A stretch of 36,053 nucleotides of DNA from Planctomycetota bacterium (GTDB taxonomy: Bacteria; Planctomycetota; Phycisphaerae; Phycisphaerales; Phycisphaeraceae). The stretch spans positions 1 through 36,053 of the forward strand of contig JAIOPN010000059.1 of NCBI GenBank assembly GCA_021413865.1, given 5' to 3'. Of this stretch, positions 1 through 7,604 are shown piece by piece. The notes beneath the pieces are model-generated. The model did not search any database. It saw only the letters and a program-made list of their open reading frames with translations, and was not told the DNA's origin. A program made the translations under genes and the position numbers. Position 1 is the first letter of the stretch. Every line of letters begins with the position of its first letter.

Positions 1-483
1 GTCGCAGAGCATCCCCGCCCGCTCGCCGTCCGCCCGCGCCGAGAGGCTCCCCCAGCGCCAGTTCTCCGCCCGCCCCCGGGGCGTCAGGCCGGCGCGCAGG
101 GCGTTGCGTTCCACATACCGGCAGACATCCAGGAAGTGGCCGTCTCGCTGGATCGGGAAGCTCTTGAACCGCCCCTGGTAGAGGTGGCCGCGCCCGACAC
201 TGCGGCGGTGCGCGTGCCAGCGCTGCGTGTGGGTCATGGTCAGCCACTGCATGAACGGGCTGAGCAGCCCGTCCGCTTTGGGCCAGAGGACCAGGTGGAA
301 GTGGTTGGGCATGAGGCAGTAGGCGCAGAGGCGCACCCCGGGGAAGCGTTCGCACGCCTGGGCCAGGACGCGCTCGAAGGCGTCGTAATCCGCGTCGTCC
401 TCGAAGAGGGTCAGGCCGGCGACGCAGCGGTTCATGGCGTGGTAGGCGACGCCGCCGGGGGATTGGCGCTTGGTCCGTGCCAT
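1..483 (-). CDS. REP-associated tyrosine transposase (RAYT, Y1_Tnp/IS200-like), 3' end outside window
   Basis: A single-strand DNA transposase of the HUH/Y1 type, the kind thought to mobilise or maintain REP palindromes. The visible 161 residues start MARTKRQSPGGVAYHAMNRC. They contain the HUH pair in YCLMPNHFHLV (His61, His63) and the probable nucleophile Tyr123 in CRYVERNALRAGL, followed by the usual ENWRWGSL segment. The ATG at 483 is chosen because it gives the standard RAYT N-terminus; no clear ribosome site precedes it. The reading frame is open to the window edge, so the C-terminus is missing and intactness cannot be judged. A REP-like inverted repeat lies about 70 bp upstream of its start, the arrangement expected for a RAYT/REP pair. 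Family assignment is strong; activity is unknown. Confidence 0.9.
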   Translation of the reverse strand, partial: MARTKRQSPGGVAYHAMNRCVAGLTLFEDDADYDAFERVLAQACERFPGVRLCAYCLMPNHFHLVLWPKADGLLSPFMQWLTMTHTQRWHAHRRSVGRGHLYQGRFKSFPIQRDGHFLDVCRYVERNALRAGLTPRGRAENWRWGSLSARADGERAGMLCD

Positions 484-550
484 GATTAAAATCTACCCGT
501 GATGCCGAGCGGCGTCAAAATGGCTCCTGACCCCTTTTCTTCTCCCCACC

Positions 551-696
551 AGCCCGGGGCAACGCCCCGGGTGGCAGTCACCCATTTGTTCTCAAGCCCT
601 GAAAGGGCGTCAGGCCTGCCGCGTGGTGCGCGGTGTCGCCCTTACAGGGCTCGTGCGATTCCACGGCGATCCCAACCCAGGGCGTTGCCCTGGGCT
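551..696. repeat. REP-like inverted-repeat unit beside the RAYT gene
   Basis: Two modules face each other. The left module has a hairpin with stem CCCGGGGC/GCCCCGGG and loop AAC (553-571), then AGCCCTGAAAGGGCG (595-609). The right module has CGCCCTTACAGGGCT (637-651), then a hairpin with stem CCCAGGGC/GCCCTGGG and loop GTT (676-694). A further TTCAGCCCTTCAGGCT follows at about 704-719. The mirror order shows a composite inverted repeat rather than random GC palindromes. Short open frames across it read as ALPWAGV/QPFRLGE-like peptides; I treat these as translated repeat, not genes. This unit fills the gap between the RAYT gene and the transporter. Confidence 0.75.
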
Positions 697-746
697 GGTG
701 TGTTTCAGCCCTTCAGGCTGGGGGAGGCGGAATGGCCGTACCCGCG

Positions 747-1637
747 TCACATCGGCGGGACGTTGTCGGCGCGCCAGCGGACGAGGGCGACCATCGCCAT
801 AACGCCGATGATCGAGCCGATCTGGCCGTAGGAGATGGGTTCGCCGTCTTTCCAGCCCCAGAAGATGGCGACGACGGGGACGACGTAGGAGACCACGCCG
901 GCGCGGAGCGGGCCGTGCAGCTTGATCATCCAGTAGAAGATGAAGGTGGCGATGCCGGTGCAGAGGATGCCCAGCAGGGCGAGGGCGACCATGGAGGTCA
1001 TGGGCGAGGCGGGGTGGTCGGGGACGGGGGGCGGGCTGTGCGTCATCGCGGCGGCGGGCAGGAGGATCGCGGCGCCGATGACCAGCGAGACGCAGGAGAG
1101 GACCAGGGAGGAGACGTGCTCGAAGCGCCGGCGGATGTAGGTGTAGGCGACGGCGTAGCTCAGGGGCACGGAGGCGGCGAGCAGGAGTTCACCAAAACCG
1201 ATGCCGCGGATGGGCTGTTTGAGGAGGGAGTCGGCGAAGAGGCAGGCGGCGAAGATGAGGCCGCCGATGACGCCGATGAGCTGTTGCTTGGTCGGGTATT
1301 CGCGGAGCATGGGGACGGAGACGGCGACGATGAGGATGGGCGTGAGGCTGATCATCATGCCCATGAGCGCGGAGCGTTCGGTGCCGATGACGTAGGGCTG
1401 GACGACAAAGGGGATGACATAGCCGACGACGGCGAGGAAGAAGAGGGGGAGGATGTGGCGTTTGTGGAAGGGCCAGGGGCGGCGCATGACCCAGACGATG
1501 AGGGCGAGGGTGAGCGCCCCGCCCAGGAGGCGGAGGGCGCCGATCTGGATGGGATTGAAATCGCGTGCCGCGCGCTTCATCAGGATGAAGCTCGAGCCCC
1601 AGATCGCGCACAACACCACGAACAACAGGTTGACCAT
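747..1637 (-). CDS. EamA/DMT-family multidrug/metabolite transporter
   Basis: A 296-residue integral membrane protein of the drug/metabolite transporter superfamily, likely exporting a small metabolite across the inner membrane; the substrate cannot be told. It starts MVNLLFVVLCAIWGSSFILMK, the usual first EamA helix with its WGSSF motif, and has about ten hydrophobic segments in two EamA repeats (roughly residues 4-135 and 148-290). The second repeat ends with YVVPVVAIFWGW and an IGSIIGVMAMVAL helix. The frame extends further upstream, but that extension is low-complexity and runs through an inverted repeat, so the ATG at 1637 is preferred. A TACACT hexamer lies 9 nt before this ATG and there is no Shine-Dalgarno sequence, so the mRNA may be leaderless. 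Confidence 0.9.
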   Translation of the reverse strand: MVNLLFVVLCAIWGSSFILMKRAARDFNPIQIGALRLLGGALTLALIVWVMRRPWPFHKRHILPLFFLAVVGYVIPFVVQPYVIGTERSALMGMMISLTPILIVAVSVPMLREYPTKQQLIGVIGGLIFAACLFADSLLKQPIRGIGFGELLLAASVPLSYAVAYTYIRRRFEHVSSLVLSCVSLVIGAAILLPAAAMTHSPPPVPDHPASPMTSMVALALLGILCTGIATFIFYWMIKLHGPLRAGVVSYVVPVVAIFWGWKDGEPISYGQIGSIIGVMAMVALVRWRADNVPPM

Positions 1638-1662
1638 TGCGTGTCCAGTGTATCGTGCGGCC

Positions 1663-1742
1663 GGTGGGGCGGGCGTCCCGCCTGCCACTCGAATTTCAGA
1701 CCGGCCCCGTGATCCGACGGCGGGCGGGACGCCCGCCACACC
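1663..1742. repeat. Inverted repeat, GGCGGGCGTCCCGCC type
   Basis: Left arm 1663-1686 and right arm 1719-1742 are inverted copies of a 24-bp sequence with core GGGCGGGCGTCCCGCC and two mismatches, separated by 32 bp. Each arm is itself partly palindromic (GGCGGGCGTCCCGCC). It lies between the peptidase stop codon and the transporter start, so it could act as a terminator for the peptidase. It looks like a dispersed intergenic palindrome of the REP kind. Confidence 0.7.
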
Positions 1743-1754
1743 GGATAAAATCCC

Positions 1755-3488
1755 TCAGCGCGGCAGCCGGCCCATTTCCCGGCCGATCTCGTCCATCAGC
1801 GGGGCGAGGGTCTCTCTCGTGAAATCGAACCGGGCGCCGGCGGCGGTGAAGAGCTCGGGCAGCGGCCTGGTGCCGCCCAGCGCCAGCGCCCTGCGGTAGC
1901 CGGCGAGCGCGGAGGCGGCGTCGCGGTTGAAGCGGGACCAGAGCTGCAGCGCGCCGAGCTGGGCGATGCCGTACTCGATGTAGTAGAACGGGTAGTTGAA
2001 GAGGTGGAGCTGGCGGTGCCACATGGAGCGCCGCGCCGGTTCGAGGCCGGTGTGGTCCACCGCGCCGGTGGCGAAGCGGTCGAGGATGGCCAGCCACTGC
2101 GCGGTGCGCTGCTCGCGGGTGTGGCCGGGGTTGGTGTAGAGCCAGTGCTGGAAGGTGTCGATCGTGGCCATCCAGGGGAAGAAGCGGATGACGCCCTCGA
2201 GGTGCTGGCGCTTGGCGCGGAGGGCGTCCGCGGGGTCGGGGTAGAACTCGCCCAGGTGATCGGCGCCGAACAATTCCATCGACATGCTCGCGACCTCGCA
2301 GAACTCCAGCGGCGCCTGGCGCAGCTCGAGGATCGGCTCGCCGCAGGCGGCGAGGAAGTGGAACGCGTGGCCGCTCTCGTGCAGGAGGGTATCGACGTCG
2401 CCCTGCGTGCCGGCGGCGTTCATGAAGATGAAGGGCTCGCGCGATTCCTCGAGCGACGACTGGTACCCGCCGGGCCGTTTGCCCTGCCGGCTTTCGAGGT
2501 CGAGGTTCCGCCCCATCTTCAGCGACGCGAACTGCTCGGCGAGCGGCGGGGAGACATGTTGCAGCACGCGGCCGGTCTTGGTGACGAACTCGTCCACCTT
2601 CGCCGGGTCGAACGGGCGCAGCGGGGCGCGGCTCTTGGGATCGACCGCCAAGTCCCACGGCCGGAGCTTTTCCAATCCCAAATCCGCCGCGCGCTGCCGG
2701 TCCAACTCGCGCACCAGCGGCACCACGGTCTTCTCGATCGCGTCGGCGAAGGAGAGGCATTGCTGGGGCGTGTAGTCGAACCGCTTCATCGACTTCCACG
2801 TGTAGGCGCGGTAGTCGCCCAGGCCTGCGTTGCGCGCGATCTGGCCGCGCAGGTCCAGGAGCTTCTCGAAGATGTCATCGGTGGCGTCGCGGTCGCGCAG
2901 GCGGCGTTCGCTGCTGAGCCGCCACGCCTCCTCGCGCGTGGGGCGGTCGGGCTCTTCGAGGAAGCGGCCGAGCTGCTGCAGCGTGTAGGTCTTGCCGCGG
3001 AACTCGACGGTCATGCGGCCGCAGAGCTTGCCGTACTCGGTGACGACCTCGGTGGCGCGCGTCTGCAGCGGGATGTTTTCGGGGCGGAAGATCTCGACGT
3101 CCGCCTGCCAGCGTTTGCTCAGCAGCGCGAGCTTGGGGTCTTTCAGCGCCGCGCGGTGCGGCGAGGCGACGAATTTTTTCTGCAGCTCGAAGCCGATCGG
3201 CTTGAGCGCGGGGTACATCACCTGCACGAAGTGCATGTACGCCTTCTCGATCGCCGCGTCCTCGGTGTGGCAGGAGTGGGCGTTGTGGGCGTTGGTGCCC
3301 GCCTCGTCGAGGACGGAGTCGAGCTCGGACAGGTCGAGCAGCCACTTCTCCAGCGCGGCGGGCGACTCGATCGGGCGGTCGAGCAGGGCGCGGTAGAGGG
3401 GCTCAACCTGGGCGAGGTCGGTGGGGTCGAGGTCGAGGGGGACGAACTTGCGCTGCGGGGCGCGGGGGGATGCGGGGGCGGTGGTCAT
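1755..3488 (-). CDS. M3-family metallopeptidase (oligoendopeptidase F-like)
   Basis: A zinc metallopeptidase of family M3 that probably cleaves short peptides in the cytoplasm; no signal peptide is visible. The protein is 577 residues, normal for the oligoendopeptidase F/PepF branch. The zinc motif is HESGH at residues 370-374 (in LLHESGHAFHFL), with the third-ligand region following at about 395-400 (EFCEVASMSMELF). The C-terminal part (FNYPFYYIEYGIAQLGALQLW) is the typical M3 substrate-side helix with conserved tyrosines. The start is placed at the ATG at 3488 (MTTAPASPRAPQRKFVPLDL) because the longer frame upstream is arginine/proline junk overlapping the intergenic hairpin at 3529-3551. 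Peptide specificity is not predictable. Confidence 0.92.
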   Translation of the reverse strand: MTTAPASPRAPQRKFVPLDLDPTDLAQVEPLYRALLDRPIESPAALEKWLLDLSELDSVLDEAGTNAHNAHSCHTEDAAIEKAYMHFVQVMYPALKPIGFELQKKFVASPHRAALKDPKLALLSKRWQADVEIFRPENIPLQTRATEVVTEYGKLCGRMTVEFRGKTYTLQQLGRFLEEPDRPTREEAWRLSSERRLRDRDATDDIFEKLLDLRGQIARNAGLGDYRAYTWKSMKRFDYTPQQCLSFADAIEKTVVPLVRELDRQRAADLGLEKLRPWDLAVDPKSRAPLRPFDPAKVDEFVTKTGRVLQHVSPPLAEQFASLKMGRNLDLESRQGKRPGGYQSSLEESREPFIFMNAAGTQGDVDTLLHESGHAFHFLAACGEPILELRQAPLEFCEVASMSMELFGADHLGEFYPDPADALRAKRQHLEGVIRFFPWMATIDTFQHWLYTNPGHTREQRTAQWLAILDRFATGAVDHTGLEPARRSMWHRQLHLFNYPFYYIEYGIAQLGALQLWSRFNRDAASALAGYRRALALGGTRPLPELFTAAGARFDFTRETLAPLMDEIGREMGRLPR

Positions 3489-3528
3489 GGTGTACGCACT
3501 TTCGGGGGGCGTTTCGCGGGTGCGGGGA

Positions 3529-3551
3529 CACGGGCCGCTCAAGCGGCCGTG
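3529..3551. repeat. Small palindrome (GGCCGCT/AGCGGCC)
   Basis: CACGGGCCGCT and AGCGGCCGTG form a stem of ten pairs with one bulged G and a two-base loop, between the Trm112-like gene and the peptidase gene. It may be a terminator or a REP-like unit; no T-run follows on either strand. Confidence 0.45.
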
Positions 3552-3576
3552 CCTCGGGGGAGGAGTTCGGGGGTGT

Positions 3577-3801
3577 TCAGGCGGGGATCTGCCCGGCGAA
3601 TTTCTTTTTGAATTCGTCGAGGCTCGCCACGCCCTGCGGGAGCTTGGCCTCATCGACCAGCAGGATCGGGATGCCCTCGCGGATCGGGTAGCGCAGGCCG
3701 CCGACGGTGCCGACCAACTCCTCGCCCTCCTGCCTCAGCGGCGAGCGCGTTAGGGGGCAGACGAGGATCTTGAGCAGTCCGGGTTCGATGATGGTGGGCA
3801 T
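3577..3801 (-). CDS. Trm112/YcaR-like (UPF0434) small protein
   Basis: A 74-residue protein starting MPTIIEPGLLKILVCPLTR. It matches the YcaR/UPF0434 layout: an N-terminal LLxILxCP motif, a short spacer, and the GLRYPIREGIPILL segment with the invariant Pro-Ile/Leu-Arg-x-Gly-Ile-Pro pattern. Eukaryotic and archaeal Trm112 activates methyltransferases; the role of the short bacterial forms is less clear. Only one cysteine of the usual zinc site is present (CPLTRSPL instead of CPxCxG), so metal binding is probably lost. An upstream in-frame ATG at 3834 would add MMWPTTPLVSP; the ATG at 3801 is preferred because the homology begins there. Confidence 0.85.
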   Translation of the reverse strand: MPTIIEPGLLKILVCPLTRSPLRQEGEELVGTVGGLRYPIREGIPILLVDEAKLPQGVASLDEFKKKFAGQIPA

Positions 3802-3869
3802 GGGGGAGACGAGCGGGGTGGTTGGCCACATCATATGGATATGACGCGGGGTTTTCAGAGGTCTGTTTT

Positions 3870-3902
3870 CCCATAGCCCCCGCTGCGGCCGGGGGCTATG
3901 GG
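3870..3902. repeat. Palindrome of the CCCATAGCCCCC family, downstream of murA
   Basis: CCCATAGCCCCC at 3870-3881 pairs perfectly with GGGGGCTATGGG at 3891-3902 around a nine-base loop. The same arm sequence is found in the larger element at 32529-32641. Its position directly after the murA stop suggests it may also serve as that gene's terminator. Confidence 0.75.
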
Positions 3903-3912
3903 ACGGAGGCGC

Positions 3913-5241
3913 TCACGCCCCCGCGACGTTCACGCGTTCGATCTGCGCGCCCAGCGCCTGCAGCGTGTTCTCCATTTTTTCGTAGCCGCGGTCCAGGTGG
4001 TAAACACGGTTGACGGTGGTGGCCCCCTTGGCGGCGAGGCCGGCGATCACCAGGCCCGCCGAGGCGCGGAGGTCGCTGGCCATGACCGGCGCGCCCTCGA
4101 GGTGCTTGACGCCCGAGATCATGGCGCTGGTGCCGGTGCGGGTGATGTTGGCGCCCATGCGGAGCAGCTCGGAGACGTGCATGAAGCGGTCGGGGAAGAT
4201 TTTCTCGGTGATGATCGAGTTGCCGTCCGCCAGGCAGAGCAGGGCCATGATCTGCGCCTGCAGATCGGTGGGGAAGCCCGGGTGCGGCTGGGTGACGACC
4301 TGGATCGGTTCGAGCCTCCGCGCGGCGGTGACGCGCACCGAGTCGCGCAAACGATCCTTGGCGACGTCGCTCTTGCCCGGCGGCGGGACGGACTCGACAT
4401 CGACGCCCACCTCGGCCAGCCGGTCCAGCGCCGCGGTCAGCGCGTCGGTCGGGCAGTTGTCGAGCACCACGTCGCCGTTGGTGATGGCGGCGGCGATGAT
4501 GTACGTCCCCGCCTCGATGCGGTCGGCCATCGTGGTGTAGTCCACGCCCTTCAATTTCTTCACGCCCTCGATGGTGATGCGGGGCCCGCCGGCACCGGTG
4601 ATCTTCGCCCCCATCGCGATGAGCATGTTGGCCAGGTCCTCGACCTCCGGCTCGCAGGCGGCGGACTCGATGACCGTGGTGCCCTCGGCCAGAACCGCGG
4701 CGCACATGACGTTGTCGGTGCCCAGCACGGTGGAACCGAACGGGCCACCGAGGAAGACGCGCGAGCCCTTGAGCCGTCCGCCCGGCGCCTCGGCGACGAT
4801 GTAGCCGCCGTCCAGGTGGATCTTCGCGCCCAGCGCCTTGAGGCCGCGCAGGTGGAGGTCCACCGGCCGGTCGCCGATGTTGCAGCCGCCGGGCATGGAG
4901 ACGCGGGCCCTGCCGCGCTTGGCGAGCAGCGGGCCCAGGGTGCAGATGCTGGCGCGCATGGTGCGGACGATGTCGTAGTGCGCCTCGATGCGCGTCGGGT
5001 CGGTGACCTGCATGTGCGCGGCCCGCGTGCCCTTGCCCTCGACGGTGTCGATCTTGCAGCCCAGCGAGACGAGCAGGCGGACCATGTTCTCGATGTCGGA
5101 CAGGTCGGGCACGTCGCGGATGATGACCGGCTCGTCGGTGAGCAGCGCGGCGGCGAGCAGGGGCAGGCAGGCGTTCTTGGAGCCGTTCACCCTGATGCGG
5201 CCGCGGAGGCGTTTACCGCCGTGAATCACGAAAGCGTCCAT
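3913..5241 (-). CDS. murA: UDP-N-acetylglucosamine 1-carboxyvinyltransferase
   Basis: Catalyses the first committed step of peptidoglycan synthesis: transfer of enolpyruvate from PEP to UDP-GlcNAc in the cytoplasm. The protein has 442 residues, close to the family norm of about 420. Key residues are in place: Lys22 in NGSKNACLP, catalytic Cys120 in [15 protein letters not shown] (Cys115 in E. coli, the fosfomycin target), and the catalytic Asp326 in [10 protein letters not shown]. The ATG at 5241 is preceded by TAAGGA about 10 nt upstream, a plausible ribosome site. Divergently placed to apt. Having the canonical Cys rather than Asp predicts fosfomycin sensitivity at the enzyme level. Confidence 0.97.
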   Translation of the reverse strand: MDAFVIHGGKRLRGRIRVNGSKNACLPLLAAALLTDEPVIIRDVPDLSDIENMVRLLVSLGCKIDTVEGKGTRAAHMQVTDPTRIEAHYDIVRTMRASICTLGPLLAKRGRARVSMPGGCNIGDRPVDLHLRGLKALGAKIHLDGGYIVAEAPGGRLKGSRVFLGGPFGSTVLGTDNVMCAAVLAEGTTVIESAACEPEVEDLANMLIAMGAKITGAGGPRITIEGVKKLKGVDYTTMADRIEAGTYIIAAAITNGDVVLDNCPTDALTAALDRLAEVGVDVESVPPPGKSDVAKDRLRDSVRVTAARRLEPIQVVTQPHPGFPTDLQAQIMALLCLADGNSIITEKIFPDRFMHVSELLRMGANITRTGTSAMISGVKHLEGAPVMASDLRASAGLVIAGLAAKGATTVNRVYHLDRGYEKMENTLQALGAQIERVNVAGA

Positions 5242-5399
5242 GCGTGGAATTCCTTACGTTTCAGGCCCCAACTGGCGGGTGGGACCCGAAACCTGAAGTC
5301 ACAAAGCTCTTTGCCGGTCCTTCACCATCGGCAATCGGCAACGCCGCACTTTCATGGTACAACCATCGGCGATCGGCGTGCCCCCAGGATCACCGCGAT
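5242..5399. promoter_or_regulatory. murA/apt divergent intergenic region with a repeated motif
   Basis: About 160 bp between two divergent starts must hold both promoters. Visible structure: a near-direct repeat CCATCGGCAATCGGCA at about 5325-5340 and CCATCGGCGATCGGCG at about 5363-5378, and an inverted pair TTCAGG/CCTGAA at about 5260 and 5291. No convincing -35/-10 pair was found. Confidence 0.35.
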
Positions 5400-5915
5400 A
5401 TGAAGATCGAATCGCTCATCCGCGACGTGCCCGACTGGCCCAAGAAGGGCATCGTGTTCAAGGACATCACCCCCCTTCTGGCCAACCCCGCGGGGCTGGC
5501 GATGGCGGTCGAGCTGATGGCCAACCCGTTCCGGGGCCAGGGCGTCGAGGCCGTCGTCGGCGCCGAGAGCCGCGGGTTCATCTTCGGCACCGCCATCGCC
5601 CAGGCGCTCTCCGCCGGCTTCATCCCCATCCGCAAGCCCAAAAAACTCCCCTGGAAGACCAACGCCATCGAGTACGAGCTCGAATACGGCACCGACAAGC
5701 TCGAAATCCACACCGACGCCGTCCGCAAGGGCCAACGCGTCCTCATGGTCGATGACCTGCTGGCCACAGGCGGCACGATGAACGCCTGCTGCGACCTGAT
5801 CCACCAACTGGGCGGCAAGATCGTGGGCATCACCGTGCTGATCGAGCTGGGCTTCCTCCCCGGCCGGGAAAAGCTCCGCACCCACGGCGAGATCCACTCC
5901 GTCATCCGTTACTGA
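5400..5915 (+). CDS. apt: Adenine phosphoribosyltransferase
   Basis: Purine salvage enzyme converting adenine and PRPP to AMP in the cytoplasm. The 171-residue product has the classical Apt layout: N-terminal IRDVPDWPKKGIVFKDITPLL, the AVVGAESRGFIFG loop, and the PRPP-binding motif VLMVDDLLATGGTM at about residues 118-131. The length is typical. The ATG at 5400 is chosen because family homology begins right after it (MKIESLIRDVPDWP); the open frame upstream is non-coding in character. The CPBP gene follows 46 bp downstream on the same strand, so the two may be cotranscribed. Confidence 0.96.
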   Translation: MKIESLIRDVPDWPKKGIVFKDITPLLANPAGLAMAVELMANPFRGQGVEAVVGAESRGFIFGTAIAQALSAGFIPIRKPKKLPWKTNAIEYELEYGTDKLEIHTDAVRKGQRVLMVDDLLATGGTMNACCDLIHQLGGKIVGITVLIELGFLPGREKLRTHGEIHSVIRY

Positions 5916-5961
5916 ACCAGCCCCCCTTGCGCCCCGGCGCTCTCCCCACCGCGTGCCCGGC

Positions 5962-6723
5962 ATGCCCAAGGCCTCATCCAACTCCAAATCACCCCTGGCC
6001 AACCCCAACGGGTACTGGCAGAAGTCCCAGCAGCCGCTGCAGGCGCTCTTCTTCCTCATCCCCCTGATCATCTTCTACGACGTGGGCCTCATCTTCTTCG
6101 CGCGCGGCAAGGACATCGTCGCCCACTCCCTCCTTAAAGAAGCCTACGAGTGGGTCGGGGCGACGGGCGTCTATCTGCCCGGCCTGATCGTCGTCGTCAT
6201 GCTCCTGTCGATGCACGTGATCCGGCGCGACCCCTGGCGGTTCGACGTGCGCCTCTACGGGCTGATGTGGCTCGAGTCCATCCTGCTGGCGGTGCCGCTC
6301 TTTGTCTTCCTGCTCGTCCTGGCGCGGCAGGCGCCGCCCGCCAACGTCGCGCTCGCCGGCGGGCCCGCCCCCGTCGGGTGGGAGGCGAACGTCGTGTTCA
6401 GCATCGGCGCGGGGATCTACGAGGAGCTGCTCTTCAGGCTCATCGCCATCGCGTTCATCCACATGATCGTCGTCGATGTGCTGGCGCTGCCAAGGCACGT
6501 CGGCGCGGTCGCGGCGATCGCGATCTCCTCGATCGCCTTCTCGCTCTACCACTTCCCCACCTGGGCGAGCTTCGACACCGCGGAGTTCTTCCTCCGCGCG
6601 GTGGCGGGCGTTTACCTGGCGGGGGTGTACCTGCTGCGCGGGTTCGGCGTCGTCTCGGCGACCCACGCGATCTACGACATCATCTGGGTCGTCTGGGTCG
6701 TGGTGACGCAGACGCACCGGTAG
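5962..6723 (+). CDS. CPBP-family intramembrane glutamic endopeptidase (CAAX/Abi type)
   Basis: A membrane protein of about 253 residues with 6-7 hydrophobic helices. The CPBP (Abi) motifs are clear: Glu-Glu-x-x-x-Arg in YEELLFR (Glu154, Glu155, Arg159 counted from the ATG), a second motif with FSLYHFPTW, and a third with THAIYDIIW whose His belongs to the predicted active site. Such proteins are related to Rce1 CAAX proteases and in bacteria are linked to processing of small peptides or membrane proteins; the substrate here is unknown. Start is either ATG 5962 or GTG 5953, neither with a good ribosome site. Follows apt on the same strand. Confidence 0.88.
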   Translation: MPKASSNSKSPLANPNGYWQKSQQPLQALFFLIPLIIFYDVGLIFFARGKDIVAHSLLKEAYEWVGATGVYLPGLIVVVMLLSMHVIRRDPWRFDVRLYGLMWLESILLAVPLFVFLLVLARQAPPANVALAGGPAPVGWEANVVFSIGAGIYEELLFRLIAIAFIHMIVVDVLALPRHVGAVAAIAISSIAFSLYHFPTWASFDTAEFFLRAVAGVYLAGVYLLRGFGVVSATHAIYDIIWVVWVVVTQTHR

Positions 6724-6733
6724 CGCGGCTGGT

Positions 6734-6916
6734 CCCCTCTCCCTTCGGGGGCTTTGCGCAAAAAATCCCCCGGGTGCCACACTGCATCCTTCTTAGGTGC
6801 GGTGTGTCTTCATGGAGCCCCAATTTCACAGTGAAATCGAAGACACACATCACGAAGACGATGATGTGTGGCACCCGGAAAAGACTTTTTGTGCAAAGCC
6901 CCCGGGAGGAGAGGGG
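6734..6916. repeat. Long imperfect inverted repeat with nested palindromes (GGGTGCCAC family)
   Basis: The arms at 6734-6782 and 6866-6916 are inverted copies of about 50 bp. Both contain a CCCCTCTCC start, GGGGGCTTTGC, an A-rich stretch and the end CGGGTGCCACAC. Between the arms are nested inverted pairs GTGTGTCTTC/GAAGACACAC and a small palindrome TTTCACAGTGAAAT, so the whole segment can fold almost completely. It separates convergent genes (CPBP protease and the next hypothetical), where a bidirectional terminator would be useful. It resembles a MITE or complex REP; no target duplication was recognised. Confidence 0.75.
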
Positions 6917-6926
6917 AAGAGCGCCG

Positions 6927-7424
6927 TCACGCGTTCTCGTAGCACCAGCGCATCAGCGTCTCCCACTCGCGCCGCTGCAGCGCGACCAGCTTCTCGTCCG
7001 CGCGGCCGGCGCGGTGCGCGGTTTCCACGTCGTCGATGAGGCGGTGCACGTCGTACCCGCCGCCGACCAGCGCCATGGCCGGGTGCGCGCCGACGCGGCG
7101 GAACCAGTAATGGCTGTTGGAGAAGTCACCCTCGCGGCGGTGCATGATGCCGTGCCAGTAGGAGAGCGTCGGGTCGCTCTCGTCGGTCTGGCTGATCTTG
7201 TGCGAGCGGTCGAGCTCGTCGACGTAGAGCCAGAGCCCCGCCGCCAGCGCCGGTTTGCCGCGCAGGATTTTCCCCTCCGGCCGGGCGATAGCGGACTCGA
7301 CCCACGCCACGCCGCCGGACACGCCGCCGCCATCGACGACGAGCTTCATCAGCGCACGGTCCATCGGCCGCGCGTCGAGCACGGGCTTGAGCGCCTCGAT
7401 CAATTCCCCGGGTCCGTCAAGCAT
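6927..7424 (-). CDS. Conserved hypothetical protein, soluble, 165 aa
   Basis: I do not recognise a named domain. The product begins MLDGPGELIEALKPVLDARP and is soluble and mixed helical. Its conserved-looking core is SYWHGIMHRREGDFSNSHYWFRRVG, which has the look of one or two helical repeats with many aromatic and charged residues. I have the impression that similar proteins occur in planctomycetes, but cannot verify it here. The start at 7424 is supported by AAAAGGAAA ending 5 nt before the ATG, a good ribosome site. Coding on this strand is supported by the sensible amino-acid composition against the arginine-rich alternatives. Bounded on both sides by long inverted repeats. Confidence 0.8.
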   Translation of the reverse strand: MLDGPGELIEALKPVLDARPMDRALMKLVVDGGGVSGGVAWVESAIARPEGKILRGKPALAAGLWLYVDELDRSHKISQTDESDPTLSYWHGIMHRREGDFSNSHYWFRRVGAHPAMALVGGGYDVHRLIDDVETAHRAGRADEKLVALQRREWETLMRWCYENA

Positions 7425-7504
7425 CGCCGTTTCCTTTTGGATTGCCGTGAATATGGAACGGCGTATTGTCGTGCCATTGTGTGTAGGACCGCAATACCCT
7501 GTCC

Positions 7505-7585
7505 GGACGAGCCGCGACCGTAAGGGAGCGGTTCTTTCAAATGATGCTCAATGCGGAACCGCTCCCTTACGGTCGCGGCTCGTCC
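7505..7585. repeat. Perfect 30-bp inverted repeat
   Basis: The arms 7505-7534 and 7556-7585 are exact reverse complements over 30 bp (starting GGACGAGCCGCGACCGTAAG), with a 21-base loop. It lies between the start of the hypothetical gene and the end of the S1 gene. A diverged single arm is at 9713-9741 on the other side of the S1 gene, sharing GCCG-GACCGTAAGG-AGCGGT. A perfect match of this length suggests recent insertion or active gene conversion between the arms. Confidence 0.85.
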
Positions 7586-7604
7586 AGAGTGTTCCCCGAA
7601 ACAC

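Noticed and set aside
551-719. CRISPR-like array suggested by repeated GC motifs
   Set aside because: The units are inverted and unequal, without regular spacers; no cas gene is nearby.
499-1712. Plus-strand open frames with ALPWAGV...QPFRLGE and long acidic Gly/Asp/Glu-rich sequence
   Set aside because: The first part is translated REP-like repeat; the rest is the complement of the EamA gene with low-complexity composition.
2004-3611. Long plus-strand open frame of 535 codons opposite the M3 peptidase
   Set aside because: Composition is a typical high-GC antisense shadow, without family motifs, while the minus strand has HESGH and full M3 homology.
3898-5403. 501-codon plus-strand open frame opposite murA
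   Set aside because: Antisense shadow; murA on the minus strand is unambiguous.
5952-6723. CPBP protease as a phage-abortive or bacteriocin-immunity system
   Set aside because: Only the CPBP protein is present; no toxin, bacteriocin or other defence gene is near, and its neighbour is the housekeeping gene apt.
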